56,576 nucleotides of DNA from Anaerolineales bacterium (GTDB taxonomy: Bacteria > Chloroflexota > Anaerolineae > Anaerolineales > Villigracilaceae), in contig JAGUZU010000059.1 in the NCBI GenBank assembly GCA_020060625.1, positions 1 through 56,576 on the forward strand, read 5' to 3'. The translations under genes and the position numbers were made by a program. The notes under the pieces are model-generated. The model ran no database searches. It saw only the letters and a program-made list of their open reading frames with translations, and was not told the origin of the DNA. Shown here in pieces: positions 1 through 8,200 of the stretch; positions within the stretch are counted from its first letter, which is position 1, and every line of letters begins with the position of its first letter.

Positions 1-63
1 AAGGCGATGTTGGCGCAAGCGAGAGCGGTGGCAGAAGAAAGTTTCATGGGAAAATCTCGTTGA
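1..63 (+). CDS. Possible 3' end of a gene cut by the window edge
   Basis: Frame 1 is open from the first base and ends in TGA at 61-63, giving about 20 residues ending FMGKSR. The Ala/Glu-rich helical composition would suit a protein C terminus, but 60 bases is too little to identify a family and chance openness cannot be excluded. Confidence 0.3.
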   Translation, partial: KAMLAQARAVAEESFMGKSR

Positions 64-159
64 AAGGAGTTGTGTAAAAATAACTTCCGTTTTCCATGCG
101 AGGTGAGCGGGGCTAAAACCACCTGCTCAGTTCATGGAAGTCCTGCGGACTGATGTCAC

Positions 160-646
160 GAGTCGGATTTATCCGACTTTCATGAACGGAGGCAGGACTT
201 TAGTCCGACGAACACCTAGCTCAAATAATTGCTTCACTTCGGTTTGCAATTGTTTTTCCAATTCAACCAAGCGACCATAACTCACGGCTTTGCTTTTCGA
301 CGCATCGGCATGGATTTTACCCCCATCCAGGCTCAGGTTGCCCACTTTCAATATCCCGGCAAGTTTTGCCGGCAACAAATCTGCCACAAATTTCACGAAT
401 TGGCACGAAAAATTCGTGAAATTCGCGGCTAAATTTGTTCGGCAGAGAAGACTCCACTCTTTACTGTAGCGCTACCCCTCCGCCACCTGCCTTGTATTTC
501 TGATAAATCGGCATCAGGTCTAACTGGGACACAACATCCACGACAAAGCGCGCCAAGTGATTGGCTGGCAATGCTTCTCCAAGACGAATCGGAGTGTTCG
601 CTGTCGTTTCATAATCCGCTTTGATACTTCCTGAAGCAGGCGGCAT
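160..646 (-). pseudogene. Decayed IS1182-family transposase
   Basis: Two minus-strand fragments resemble one transposase. The N-terminal piece (about 646-461) contains LGEALPANHLARFVVDVVSQ, typical of the start of IS1182-type transposases. The second piece (about 396-169) contains NLSLDGGKIHADASKSKAV followed by an ELEKQL helix, matching the region around the first catalytic Asp (normally SLDGTK). The stretch between them in intact proteins is missing, and no C-terminal catalytic part follows. Frame and order are consistent with internal deletion of an old insertion. No terminal inverted repeats were recognised. Confidence 0.7.
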
Positions 647-890
647 GCCAGCCCACGTCTGCTGCTCCGCCTGCTGATTTGGTCTCTACCAGACAGAACG
701 TCTCCGTGATCCTGACATGCCCCGTTCCGCATTGTATCCTACTTCGATTCCTTCCCGTTTTTCCTGCTGACAACCTTTGAGCCCATCGCTGCCCTTTCGT
801 AGGAGTTTGCTGCGCGCCTGTTCTTGCTCTCCTCGCCCTTCTCTTTCGCATCGCTTCTTCTTTGCGTTGGTTTTCTTCACCGCTGCATTT
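647..890. other. Non-coding stretch left of the liv promoter
   Basis: No convincing gene on either strand. Weak minus-strand ORFs rich in Arg/Lys have no recognisable motif and are probably non-coding, perhaps more remnant sequence from the insertion to the left. Confidence 0.4.
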
Positions 891-909
891 CTGTCAACAG
901 GGTTGACAG
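891..909. promoter_or_regulatory. Inverted repeat overlapping the liv promoter -35 (operator candidate)
   Basis: CTGTCAAC-AGG-GTTGACAG is a perfect 8-bp inverted repeat with a 3-bp spacer. Its right arm contains the TTGACA -35 hexamer, a placement expected for a repressor site. No regulator gene lies next to it, so the cognate factor is unknown. Confidence 0.5.
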
Positions 910-932
910 TGTTTCAACCTATGCTGTATTAT
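903..932 (+). promoter_or_regulatory. Sigma-70-type promoter for the liv/acyl-CoA operon
   Basis: TTGACA at 903-908, an 18-bp spacer, then TATTAT at 927-932. This would start transcription near 940, about 110 bases before the LivG start codon. Confidence 0.6.
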
Positions 933-1049
933 ATAAAACGCCAAAGGAAATGGCGGACCGACGCGAGTTTCCTTTTTTTCCATTTCCTCCTTTTTCACAA
1001 CATTAGAATACCCGGCACATCCGAGTACAAATTCGCAGGCGAAGAACCG

Positions 1050-1829
1050 ATGAGCGATGATAACATTCATTTAAGTGTCGAGGGCGTCACATTGAGTTTC
1101 GGAGGGATCATGGCTTTGAACGATATTGGGTTCAAGGCGGAGCGGGGCGGGATTCTGGCAATCATCGGGCCGAACGGCGCCGGGAAAACTTCGTTGCTTA
1201 ATTGCCTCAATAATTTCTATCATCCGGAGCGGGGGAAAATCCTGTACGACGGACACGACCTGACCAAACTTCCGCCATATCGAATTGCAGAGTTGGGGAT
1301 TGCGCGCACCTTCCAGCACACCGCCCTGTATACCGGACTCAGCACATTGGACAACTTGATGGCGGCGCGTCACATCCACATGCGCGCCGGGCTGCTGGAC
1401 AGCATCCTCTATTATCCCCGCGCCCGCCGCGAAGACATCGCCCACCGCGAGGTCGTGGAGGAGATCATTGACTTCCTCGAAATGGAACACATCCGCAAGA
1501 CCATCGTCGGCGCGCTGCCGCACGGACTCCGCAAGCGCGTAGACCTGGGACGCGCGCTCGCCATGGAACCCAAACTGCTCCTGCTCGACGAGCCGATGAC
1601 CGGCATGAACCTGGAGGAAAAAGAGGACATGGCGCGCTTCATCCTGGACATCCACGACAGGCGCGGACTCACGATCCTGTTGATCGAACACGACATGGGG
1701 CTGGTGATGGACATCGCCGACCGCGTCATCGTGCTGGACTTTGGCACCAAGATTGCCGAAGGTTCCCCACATGAAGTCCAACGGAATGAGGCGGTCATCA
1801 ACGCATACCTGGGGCAGGCGGAGGCTTGA
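1050..1829 (+). CDS. livG: Branched-chain amino-acid-type ABC transporter ATP-binding protein
   Basis: A 259-residue ATPase that would sit on the cytoplasmic face of the LivHM permease. The Walker A motif GPNGAGKTS lies at about residues 40-48, the Q-loop region reads ARTFQ, the signature is the LivG-type variant LPHGLRKRVDLGRAL, Walker B is LLLLDEP, and the H-loop is LLIEHDMGLV. The ATG at 1050 is chosen because the family fold begins at once (HLSVEGVTLSFGG); the frame stays open upstream, but that extension crosses the promoter. Its TGA overlaps the ATG of the next gene by one base, so the two are probably translationally coupled. Confidence 0.92.
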   Translation: MSDDNIHLSVEGVTLSFGGIMALNDIGFKAERGGILAIIGPNGAGKTSLLNCLNNFYHPERGKILYDGHDLTKLPPYRIAELGIARTFQHTALYTGLSTLDNLMAARHIHMRAGLLDSILYYPRARREDIAHREVVEEIIDFLEMEHIRKTIVGALPHGLRKRVDLGRALAMEPKLLLLDEPMTGMNLEEKEDMARFILDIHDRRGLTILLIEHDMGLVMDIADRVIVLDFGTKIAEGSPHEVQRNEAVINAYLGQAEA

Positions 1830-3763
1830 TGAGCCGTCTCGATACGCTTCCCAAGAACCTGGCTGCCGCCTGGCAAAAATACGGCGATAAAAAGATCGCC
1901 ATGCGCCAGAAGGATCACGGCATCTGGCGTTCCTACACCTGGGAGGATTCCTATCGGCAGGTGAGGCAGCTGTCCCTGGGGTTGATGCGGCTCGGACTCG
2001 AACGCGGCGACAAGGTCTGCATCATCGGCGACAACGATCCGCAATATTTCTGGGCGCAGCTGGCAATCCAGGCGGTAGGGGGTGTGGCGGTGGGCATCTT
2101 CACCGACAGCGCGCCGCAGGAACTCCAATACATCGTGGATCACTCGGACGCGGCTTTCGTCTTCGCCAAAGACCAGGAACAGTGCGACAAACTGCTGGAG
2201 ATCCGCGAACAGGTCTCGAAGGTCAAGCGCGTGATCTACTGGGACGAAAAGGGATTGTGGAGTTACCGGGAACCCTGGCTGATCGGCTTCGATGAACTGC
2301 GTTCCCTGGGGCGCTCTTTGGATGAGGAACAGCCGCATCTCTTCGACCAGTCGGTGGATCAGGGACGCGGCGATGACCTGGCGATCTTCTGCTACACCTC
2401 CGGCACCACCGGTTTGCCCAAAGGCGCGATGATCACCCACAGCAGCCTGATCGCCGGCTGCGACAGCGCCCAGCAAGCCGACCCGCGCCTCGAGACGGAC
2501 GAATACCTGTCCTTCCTGCCCCCAGCCTGGATCACCGAAAACGTGCTGGGGCTGACCGTCCACCTGCGGGTCGGGATGGTGGTCAACTTCCCGGAATCGC
2601 CCGAGACCGTGCGCGAAAACATCCGTGAACTGACCCCCCATGCCATGTTATACAGCGCCCGCCTGTGGGAAAACATGATGGGCTTGGTGCAGGTCAAGAT
2701 CGCCGAAACGACCTGGATCAACCGCCTGCTTTACAAACTGTTCATGCCGGTCGGGCACAAGGTCGCCAGCCTGCGGTACGAACAGCGCAAGCCGGTCAGC
2801 CTGTTCTGGCGATTGCTTTACATCCTGGGAGACTTCGCCCTTTTCCACCCGCTGCGCGATAAACTGGGACTGACGCGGGTCAAATCCGCTTATTCGTCGG
2901 GCGCGGCGCTCAACCCGGACGTGATCCGCTTCTTCCGCGCCATCGGGGTGAACATCAAACAACTGTACGGTTCCACTGAGGCGCAGGTGCATACCCTCCA
3001 CGTCAAGGACGATGTGCGCTTCGAGACGGTCGGCGTGCCGCCGCCGGGGCAATTCGTGAAGATCGCCGAGGACAGCGAAATCCTCGTCTGCGGGGGCACT
3101 GTTTTTCAAGGATATTACAAAGACCCCGAGGCGACCAAAAAGGCGATCCGTGTGGATGAAGACGGGCAGCGCTGGTTCTGCACGGGGGACGCCGGTCACC
3201 TGGACGAAGACGGGCATCTCATCTACCTGGATCGCGTCAAAGAGATGATCACCCTGGCAAGCGGGGAAAAGTATTCGCCTCAGTTCCTGGAAGGGCAATT
3301 GAAGTTCAGCCCCTACGTGCGCGACGTGATGACCGTCGGCGGGGAGGAACGCGCCTTTGTCACCGCGCTGATCAACATTGATTTCGAGAACGTGGGACGC
3401 TGGGCGGAAAAACGCGGCGTTCCCTACACCACTTTCGTAGACCTTTCGCAAAAACAGGAAGTGTACAACCTGATCCGCCGCGACGTGGAGCGCGTCAACC
3501 GCGCCCTGCCGCCCGCCGCGCGCGTGCGCAAGTTTGTGCTGCTGCACAAGGAATTCGACGCCGACGAAGGCGAACTGACCCGCACCCGCAAACTGCGCCG
3601 CAGCCTGCTGGTCGAACGCTACCAGGACATGATCGCCGCCATGTACGGGAACGGCAACAGCGTCAGTGTGCGCGCCGCAGTCAAATACCGCGACGGGCGC
3701 GAGGGCATCATCGAGACCACCGTGCGGGTCGCCGACATGGAAACGGAGGATACCGGAGCATGA
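1829..3763 (+). CDS. Long-chain acyl-CoA synthetase (AMP-forming)
   Basis: A 644-residue member of the adenylate-forming superfamily, expected to activate a carboxylic acid to its acyl-AMP and then acyl-CoA. Visible motifs are the phosphate loop YTSGTTGLPKGAMITHSSL, the aromatic-side motif LYGSTE, the ribose-binding WFCTGDAGHLDEDG and the hinge DRVKEMI. Length and the inserted central region fit the large FAA1-like group rather than short ligases. The ATG at 1829 gives a TGATG overlap with livG; a TTG one codon earlier is an alternative. Its position inside a Liv transporter operon suggests that the imported substrate, or a product of it, is a carboxylate converted to a CoA thioester. Substrate chain length cannot be read from sequence. 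Confidence 0.88.
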   Translation: MSRLDTLPKNLAAAWQKYGDKKIAMRQKDHGIWRSYTWEDSYRQVRQLSLGLMRLGLERGDKVCIIGDNDPQYFWAQLAIQAVGGVAVGIFTDSAPQELQYIVDHSDAAFVFAKDQEQCDKLLEIREQVSKVKRVIYWDEKGLWSYREPWLIGFDELRSLGRSLDEEQPHLFDQSVDQGRGDDLAIFCYTSGTTGLPKGAMITHSSLIAGCDSAQQADPRLETDEYLSFLPPAWITENVLGLTVHLRVGMVVNFPESPETVRENIRELTPHAMLYSARLWENMMGLVQVKIAETTWINRLLYKLFMPVGHKVASLRYEQRKPVSLFWRLLYILGDFALFHPLRDKLGLTRVKSAYSSGAALNPDVIRFFRAIGVNIKQLYGSTEAQVHTLHVKDDVRFETVGVPPPGQFVKIAEDSEILVCGGTVFQGYYKDPEATKKAIRVDEDGQRWFCTGDAGHLDEDGHLIYLDRVKEMITLASGEKYSPQFLEGQLKFSPYVRDVMTVGGEERAFVTALINIDFENVGRWAEKRGVPYTTFVDLSQKQEVYNLIRRDVERVNRALPPAARVRKFVLLHKEFDADEGELTRTRKLRRSLLVERYQDMIAAMYGNGNSVSVRAAVKYRDGREGIIETTVRVADMETEDTGA

Positions 3764-4680
3764 ATTGGCAGTTATTACCCCAGTTTGTCGTGACAGGCTT
3801 GCTCGCCGGCGGTCCCCTGGCGTTGACCGCGCTCGGCTTGGTGTTGATCTTCAAATCCACCTACATTTTTAATTTTGCCCAGGGACAACTCCTGCTGCTC
3901 GGCGCGTTGTTTACCTGGTGGTTTGCGGTCGAGGCGGGATTCCCGCTCTGGCTGTCCATCGTTCTCGCGCTCGTATTTTCCGCGCTGCTCGGTTTTGGGA
4001 TCGAACGCTTCGCCCTGCGCCCGATGACCGGTCAGCCGCTATTGTCCATCGTCCTGATGACGCTGGGGCTGAGCCAGGCGCTGCACGGACTGGCGCTGCT
4101 GTTCTTCGGCGGCGCGCAGCGCAACTTCCCGCAGATCTTTTCAGCCGCAAATCCGTACAAGGTCACGACGCCCTTCATCTACAACGACAACCCGATTGTC
4201 ATCATCCTGAAACAGAACCTGGTCTGGTCGTTCGTGATCGCCATCCTGGGCGTGCTGGTCATCGGCGCTTTCTTTCGGTACACCCATGCCGGGCTGGCGA
4301 TGCGCGGCGCGTCTGAGGATCACGAACTGGCGCAAAGCATCGGGCTGCGCATCCACCGCATCTTCGGCGTTTCGTGGGCGCTGGCGGGCGTGGTCGCCAC
4401 GCTGGGCGGCGTGCTGCTGGCAACCTCCAGCGGCTTGGACCTGAGTCTTTCCGTGGTCGTGCTGGCAGCCTTCCCGGTGGTGCTGCTCGGCGGGTTGGAA
4501 TCCATTCCGGGGACGATCGTGGGCGGCTTGCTGATCGGTCTTTCGCAGGGACTCGTATCCGCCTCCAGCCTTTCCATGATCCGCAACACGAGCGAAATCA
4601 TGCCCTACGTCGTGCTGCTGATCGTCCTGCTGATCCGCCCCGAGGGGTTGTTCGGGCAAAAACGCATCGAAAGGATCTGA
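3760..4680 (+). CDS. livH: Branched-chain amino-acid-type ABC transporter permease
   Basis: A 306-residue polytopic membrane protein with LivH features: an N-terminal GLLAGGPLALTALGLVLIF helix, the motif FNFAQGQLLLLGALF in the first cytoplasmic segment, and the C-terminal VVLAAFPVVLLGGLESIPG segment that contacts the ATPase. The start overlaps the stop of the acyl-CoA synthetase gene in an ATGA arrangement, indicating one transcript and coupled translation. It would pair with the LivM-like permease directly downstream. Confidence 0.92.
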   Translation: MNWQLLPQFVVTGLLAGGPLALTALGLVLIFKSTYIFNFAQGQLLLLGALFTWWFAVEAGFPLWLSIVLALVFSALLGFGIERFALRPMTGQPLLSIVLMTLGLSQALHGLALLFFGGAQRNFPQIFSAANPYKVTTPFIYNDNPIVIILKQNLVWSFVIAILGVLVIGAFFRYTHAGLAMRGASEDHELAQSIGLRIHRIFGVSWALAGVVATLGGVLLATSSGLDLSLSVVVLAAFPVVLLGGLESIPGTIVGGLLIGLSQGLVSASSLSMIRNTSEIMPYVVLLIVLLIRPEGLFGQKRIERI

Positions 4681-4681
4681 C

Positions 4682-5743
4682 ATGGGAGTCCCTCGCCCTG
4701 CGGGTGAATTCGACACCACCTACGCCTACGACATGGCGACCATCCGCCGCAACTGGCAATGGTGGCTGCTGATCGCTTTTATCGTTTCGTTGTATGCGCT
4801 GCCGTTCTATGCCAGTCAGAGCATCGTCTCGCTGGTCAACCGCATCGCCATTACGGTCATCGCCATTCAGGGCTTGAACCTGCTCACTGGATACACCGGG
4901 CAGATTTCCCTGGGGCAGGCTGCTTTCATGACCACCGGCGGATACATCTCCGCCCTGCTGGTGAATCTGGCGGGCTGGCATTTCCTCGCGGCGCTGCCCG
5001 CCGCCGCTTTGGGGGCGGGGATCGTCGGTTTGCTCTTCGGACTGCCGTCCCTGCGCGTCAAAGGCTTTTACCTGACCATGTCCACTCTGGCGGCGCAGTT
5101 CATCATCCCCTGGTTCACCCGCAACATCTTCCCGGATATCCTTAACGGCGCGCAGGGAGTGAACGTGCGGGTGCCGTTCATGTTCGGCATCGAATTCAAT
5201 TCGCCCCAAAAATACATCTACCTTTCCCTGACCGCCCTGGTCCTCACCACCATCGCCGCCCACAACATCTCCCGCTCCCGGCTGGGGCGCGCCTTCATCG
5301 CCATCCGCGATCACGACCTGGCGGCGGAACTGCTGGGCATGAACCTGTTCAAATACAAACTTCAGGCGTTCTTCCTGGCGGCGGTCTATGCGGGCATCGC
5401 GGGCGCGCTGGCGGCGCACAACATCCGCCACCTGAATTCGGAAACGTTCAACCTAAACAACTCCGTCATGTATCTTGGGATGCTGGTGATCGGCGGGCTG
5501 GGCTCGAACCTGGGACCGTTCTTCGGCGCGTTCGTGGTGGAGATGCTGATCGAATTCGCCACGCTGTTCGGTCCCTTCTTCATCACGCTGTTTCCCGCCA
5601 CGGCGGCTGGGGCGGTACAGGCGCTCAAGCCGCTGTTCTTTGGCGTCACCCTGATGCTCTTCCTGATCTTCGAACCGCGCGGGCTGGCGCACCGCTGGCA
5701 ATTGCTCAAAACCGCCTGGCGGCTGCGTCCGTTCTCGCATTAG
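4682..5743 (+). CDS. livM: Branched-chain amino-acid-type ABC transporter permease
   Basis: A 353-residue membrane protein with the LivM hallmarks: GLNLLTGYTGQISLGQAAFM near residue 65, a hydrophobic multi-helix body, IAIRDHDLAAELLGMN in the cytoplasmic loop, and YLGMLVIGGLGSNLGPFFGA near the C terminus. The gap to livH is one base. After its stop there are 131 bases with two strong Shine-Dalgarno sequences before the binding-protein gene. Confidence 0.92.
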   Translation: MGVPRPAGEFDTTYAYDMATIRRNWQWWLLIAFIVSLYALPFYASQSIVSLVNRIAITVIAIQGLNLLTGYTGQISLGQAAFMTTGGYISALLVNLAGWHFLAALPAAALGAGIVGLLFGLPSLRVKGFYLTMSTLAAQFIIPWFTRNIFPDILNGAQGVNVRVPFMFGIEFNSPQKYIYLSLTALVLTTIAAHNISRSRLGRAFIAIRDHDLAAELLGMNLFKYKLQAFFLAAVYAGIAGALAAHNIRHLNSETFNLNNSVMYLGMLVIGGLGSNLGPFFGAFVVEMLIEFATLFGPFFITLFPATAAGAVQALKPLFFGVTLMLFLIFEPRGLAHRWQLLKTAWRLRPFSH

Positions 5744-5874
5744 CGCCGCAAACAGGCGTTACAAAACCTTCACCGTGAATTCAAAAGGAGGTGGTGCCAA
5801 GCCCCATGAACTATGCGTCTCCATCGTTTGAAGCAAGTGTCGTTTGTTCCACCATTTCTAAGGAGGAGTCCCCT

Positions 5875-7209
5875 ATGCGTAAGTCCCTGTTCACCCTGAT
5901 GGCAGCGCTGCTGGCTGTTGCGCTGGTTTTGAGCGCCTGTGCCCCGCAGCCCACACCGACCGAACCCCCGCCGCCCACTGCGGCTGCAACCGAGGCGCCC
6001 ACTGAAGAACCGACCCCCTCAGGTCCCCCCGACCTGACCGGTGAGACCATCACTATTTACCACTTCGGCGACCTTTCGGGTCCGCTGGCAGCCATCACCA
6101 CTCCGCTCATTCACGGCGCGGAAGACGCGGTGAAGGCAATCAATGAGTCCGGCGGCATCTACGGCGCCACACTCGAAGTCAAGTTTGCAGATACCGGCGG
6201 AAAAGCGGAAGAGGCGGTTGCGGCGTATGACCGCTTTACCAGCGAAGATCCCAACGCGCTGGTCATGATCACCTACGGGTCCGGCGAAGCGGAGGCGCTC
6301 GCGCAGCGTTTTGCTGAGGATAAGATCGTCAACATCACTGCCGGGCTGAGTTCCAAAGCGTTCTATGGCGCGGGTTCCGGTTACACCTTCGGGCTGGGAC
6401 CGATCTATCCCGATCAGATGGGCGCCACCATGAAATTCCTGTCTGAAAATTGGGATACTTACAAGCCGTCCGACGCAGGCGATGAGATCAAACTGGCGTA
6501 TCTTTCCTGGCCCACCGCTTTCGGACAAGGCGGTTTGACCGCCGAAAGCCGGGCGTACCTCGCAGACCTCGGCATCGAGATCGTCGCGGAGGAGACCTAT
6601 GACGTATCTCCCACCGCCGATACCACCACCGCCATTCTGACCGCCCAGGCAGCCGGCGCCAACGTGATCTGGACCAACACCCTGGCGTTCGGTCCCGCCG
6701 CCATCCTGAACGATTTGAACTCGCTCGGTTTGCGCGACCAGTTCGTGGTGGCGGGCGATAATTGGTCCATGGACCTGGCTACCTATGCATTCCTGGCTGA
6801 ACCCGCCTACGGCGTCGGCTTGATCGCCCCGTTCCCCTACCTGTGGTGGACGGACACCGGTAACACCGGCGTTCAGTACGCCCAGACGCTCTTCACCGCC
6901 AACGAGCGTCCCGCATCCGAACACAACGTCGGTTATCTGCTGCTGGTGGCGGGCGTGGACATGACCGTAAAAGCCCTTACGCACGCCATTGACACGGTAG
7001 GCTACGAGAATCTCAACGGCGAAGCCGTGCATGACGCGCTGGTCGAGATGAGCCCCTTCGACGTGCTGGACGGCGTGCTGAGGATGGACTTTTCGGGAGG
7101 CAGCCGCTCTCCGCACATGTCCCAGATCCGCATGATCCAGGGCGGACCCGACGCCTTCAACGTCCTCCAGGACTGGGCTGAGACCCCGGACCTGCGTCCG
7201 CAAGAGTAA
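5875..7209 (+). CDS. livK: Liv-type substrate-binding lipoprotein
   Basis: A 444-residue extracytoplasmic ligand-binding protein. The N terminus MRKSLFTLMAALLAVALVL ends in the lipobox LSAC, so it is predicted to be membrane-anchored by lipidation, followed by a Pro/Thr-rich linker. The mature part has the periplasmic-binding-protein I fold pattern (IYHFGDLSGPLAAIT, then AVKAINESGGIYGATLEV). The ATG at 5875 follows AAGGAGGAG and places the signal peptide at the N terminus. An in-frame ATG at 5806, also behind a strong AAAAGGAGG, would add 23 residues before the signal. The ligand is unknown; the operon partners point to an organic or aromatic acid or a branched-chain amino acid. Confidence 0.9.
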   Translation: MRKSLFTLMAALLAVALVLSACAPQPTPTEPPPPTAAATEAPTEEPTPSGPPDLTGETITIYHFGDLSGPLAAITTPLIHGAEDAVKAINESGGIYGATLEVKFADTGGKAEEAVAAYDRFTSEDPNALVMITYGSGEAEALAQRFAEDKIVNITAGLSSKAFYGAGSGYTFGLGPIYPDQMGATMKFLSENWDTYKPSDAGDEIKLAYLSWPTAFGQGGLTAESRAYLADLGIEIVAEETYDVSPTADTTTAILTAQAAGANVIWTNTLAFGPAAILNDLNSLGLRDQFVVAGDNWSMDLATYAFLAEPAYGVGLIAPFPYLWWTDTGNTGVQYAQTLFTANERPASEHNVGYLLLVAGVDMTVKALTHAIDTVGYENLNGEAVHDALVEMSPFDVLDGVLRMDFSGGSRSPHMSQIRMIQGGPDAFNVLQDWAETPDLRPQE

Positions 7210-7216
7210 CACGAGC

Positions 7217-7244
7217 GGGGGATGGGAGGCGACTTCCATCCCCC
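7217..7244 (+). terminator. Hairpin after the binding-protein gene
   Basis: A perfect 9-bp stem, GGGGGATGG / CCATCCCCC, with a 10-base loop, eight bases after the livK stop. There is no long T run, so it may act as an mRNA-stabilising or attenuating hairpin between livK and livF rather than a full terminator. Confidence 0.5.
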
Positions 7245-7279
7245 TTACTTCATCGCACGGCATACCGTCGCAGCCAATC

Positions 7280-7350
7280 GTAGGTCACGCTGCAAGCGTG
7301 ACAGTCACGTTACCCTCTTGCGAGGACTTCGCAAACGTGACCTACAGGAT
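7280..7350. repeat. Palindromic repeat, family G (GTAGGTC...GACCTAC)
   Basis: Ends in complementary GTAGGTCACG / CGTGACCTAC and contains an internal CTTGCGAGGACTTCGCAA core. Nearly the same core recurs inside the MBOAT gene at 40696-40740, which ties the two copies to one family. Confidence 0.75.
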
Positions 7351-7400
7351 ACTGAAGAATCTTCACGGTTGCGACAGATTCTCAAGGGCAATACGATACC

Positions 7401-8186
7401 ATGCTTCTTCTCAATAACATCGAGGTCATCTACAGCGACGTGATCCAGGTGCTGCGGGGGGTATCCATGCAGGCGCCGGAGGGAAAGATCGTCGCCCTGC
7501 TCGGTGCGAACGGCGCGGGCAAGACCACCACCCTGCGGGCGATTTCCGGTTTGCTGCGCGCGCAGGAGGGGAAGGTGACGCGCGGCAATATCGAGTTCGG
7601 CGGACAGCGTATTGACAACCTGGACCCGGAGAACATCGTGCGCCTGGGGATCATCCAGGTCTTGGAAGGGCGCAGGCTGTTCCGACACTTGACGGTGGAG
7701 GAAAACCTGCTCCTCGGCGGCATCGCCCGCGGTGGGATTGCCCGCGACCTGGAGCAGGTCTATGAATACTTCCCCCGCCTCAAAGACCTGCGGCGGCGCG
7801 TCAGCGGCTACCTTTCCGGGGGCGAACAGCAGATGCTGGTCATCGGGCGCGGCTTGATGGCGCATCCCAAACTGATGATGCTCGACGAACCGTCGCTGGG
7901 GCTGGCGCCGCTTCTCGTCCAGGAAATATTCGAAGAGATCAAAAAAATGAGCGAGCGGGAGGGGATGGCGATCATTCTCGTCGAGCAGAACGCGCGCCTC
8001 GCCTTGAAGATCGCGGATTACGCCTACGTGATGGAGAACGGGCGCGTCGTGCTGGACGGTCCCGCCGCGCAGTTGGCGGAGAACGAAGACATCAAGGAAT
8101 TCTACCTGGGGCTGACGCAGGTCGGCGAGCGCAAGTCGTACCGCGACGTTAAACATTACAAACGGCGGAAGCGGTGGCTGGGGTGA
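7401..8186 (+). CDS. livF: Branched-chain amino-acid-type ABC transporter ATP-binding protein
   Basis: A 261-residue ATPase of LivF type, the second nucleotide-binding subunit of the transporter. Walker A GANGAGKTT lies at residues 35-43, the Q loop follows in GIIQVLEGRRLF, the signature is YLSGGEQQMLVIGRGLM, Walker B is MMLDEPSLGLAP, and the H-loop is IILVEQNARLALKIADYAYV. About 190 bases containing a hairpin and a palindromic repeat separate it from livK, so its expression may differ from the upstream genes. Its C-terminal tail (about residues 235-261) is basic and longer than the usual LivF end. Confidence 0.92.
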   Translation: MLLLNNIEVIYSDVIQVLRGVSMQAPEGKIVALLGANGAGKTTTLRAISGLLRAQEGKVTRGNIEFGGQRIDNLDPENIVRLGIIQVLEGRRLFRHLTVEENLLLGGIARGGIARDLEQVYEYFPRLKDLRRRVSGYLSGGEQQMLVIGRGLMAHPKLMMLDEPSLGLAPLLVQEIFEEIKKMSEREGMAIILVEQNARLALKIADYAYVMENGRVVLDGPAAQLAENEDIKEFYLGLTQVGERKSYRDVKHYKRRKRWLG

Positions 8187-8200
8187 GGAAGGAAAAAAAC

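Noticed and set aside
1412-2641. Long minus-strand open frame of about 400 codons opposite livG and the acyl-CoA synthetase gene
   Set aside because: It mirrors two well-supported genes, has no recognisable domain and arises from GC-biased codon use; similar long antisense frames lie at 6019-7263, 9278-10948 and 23102-24400.
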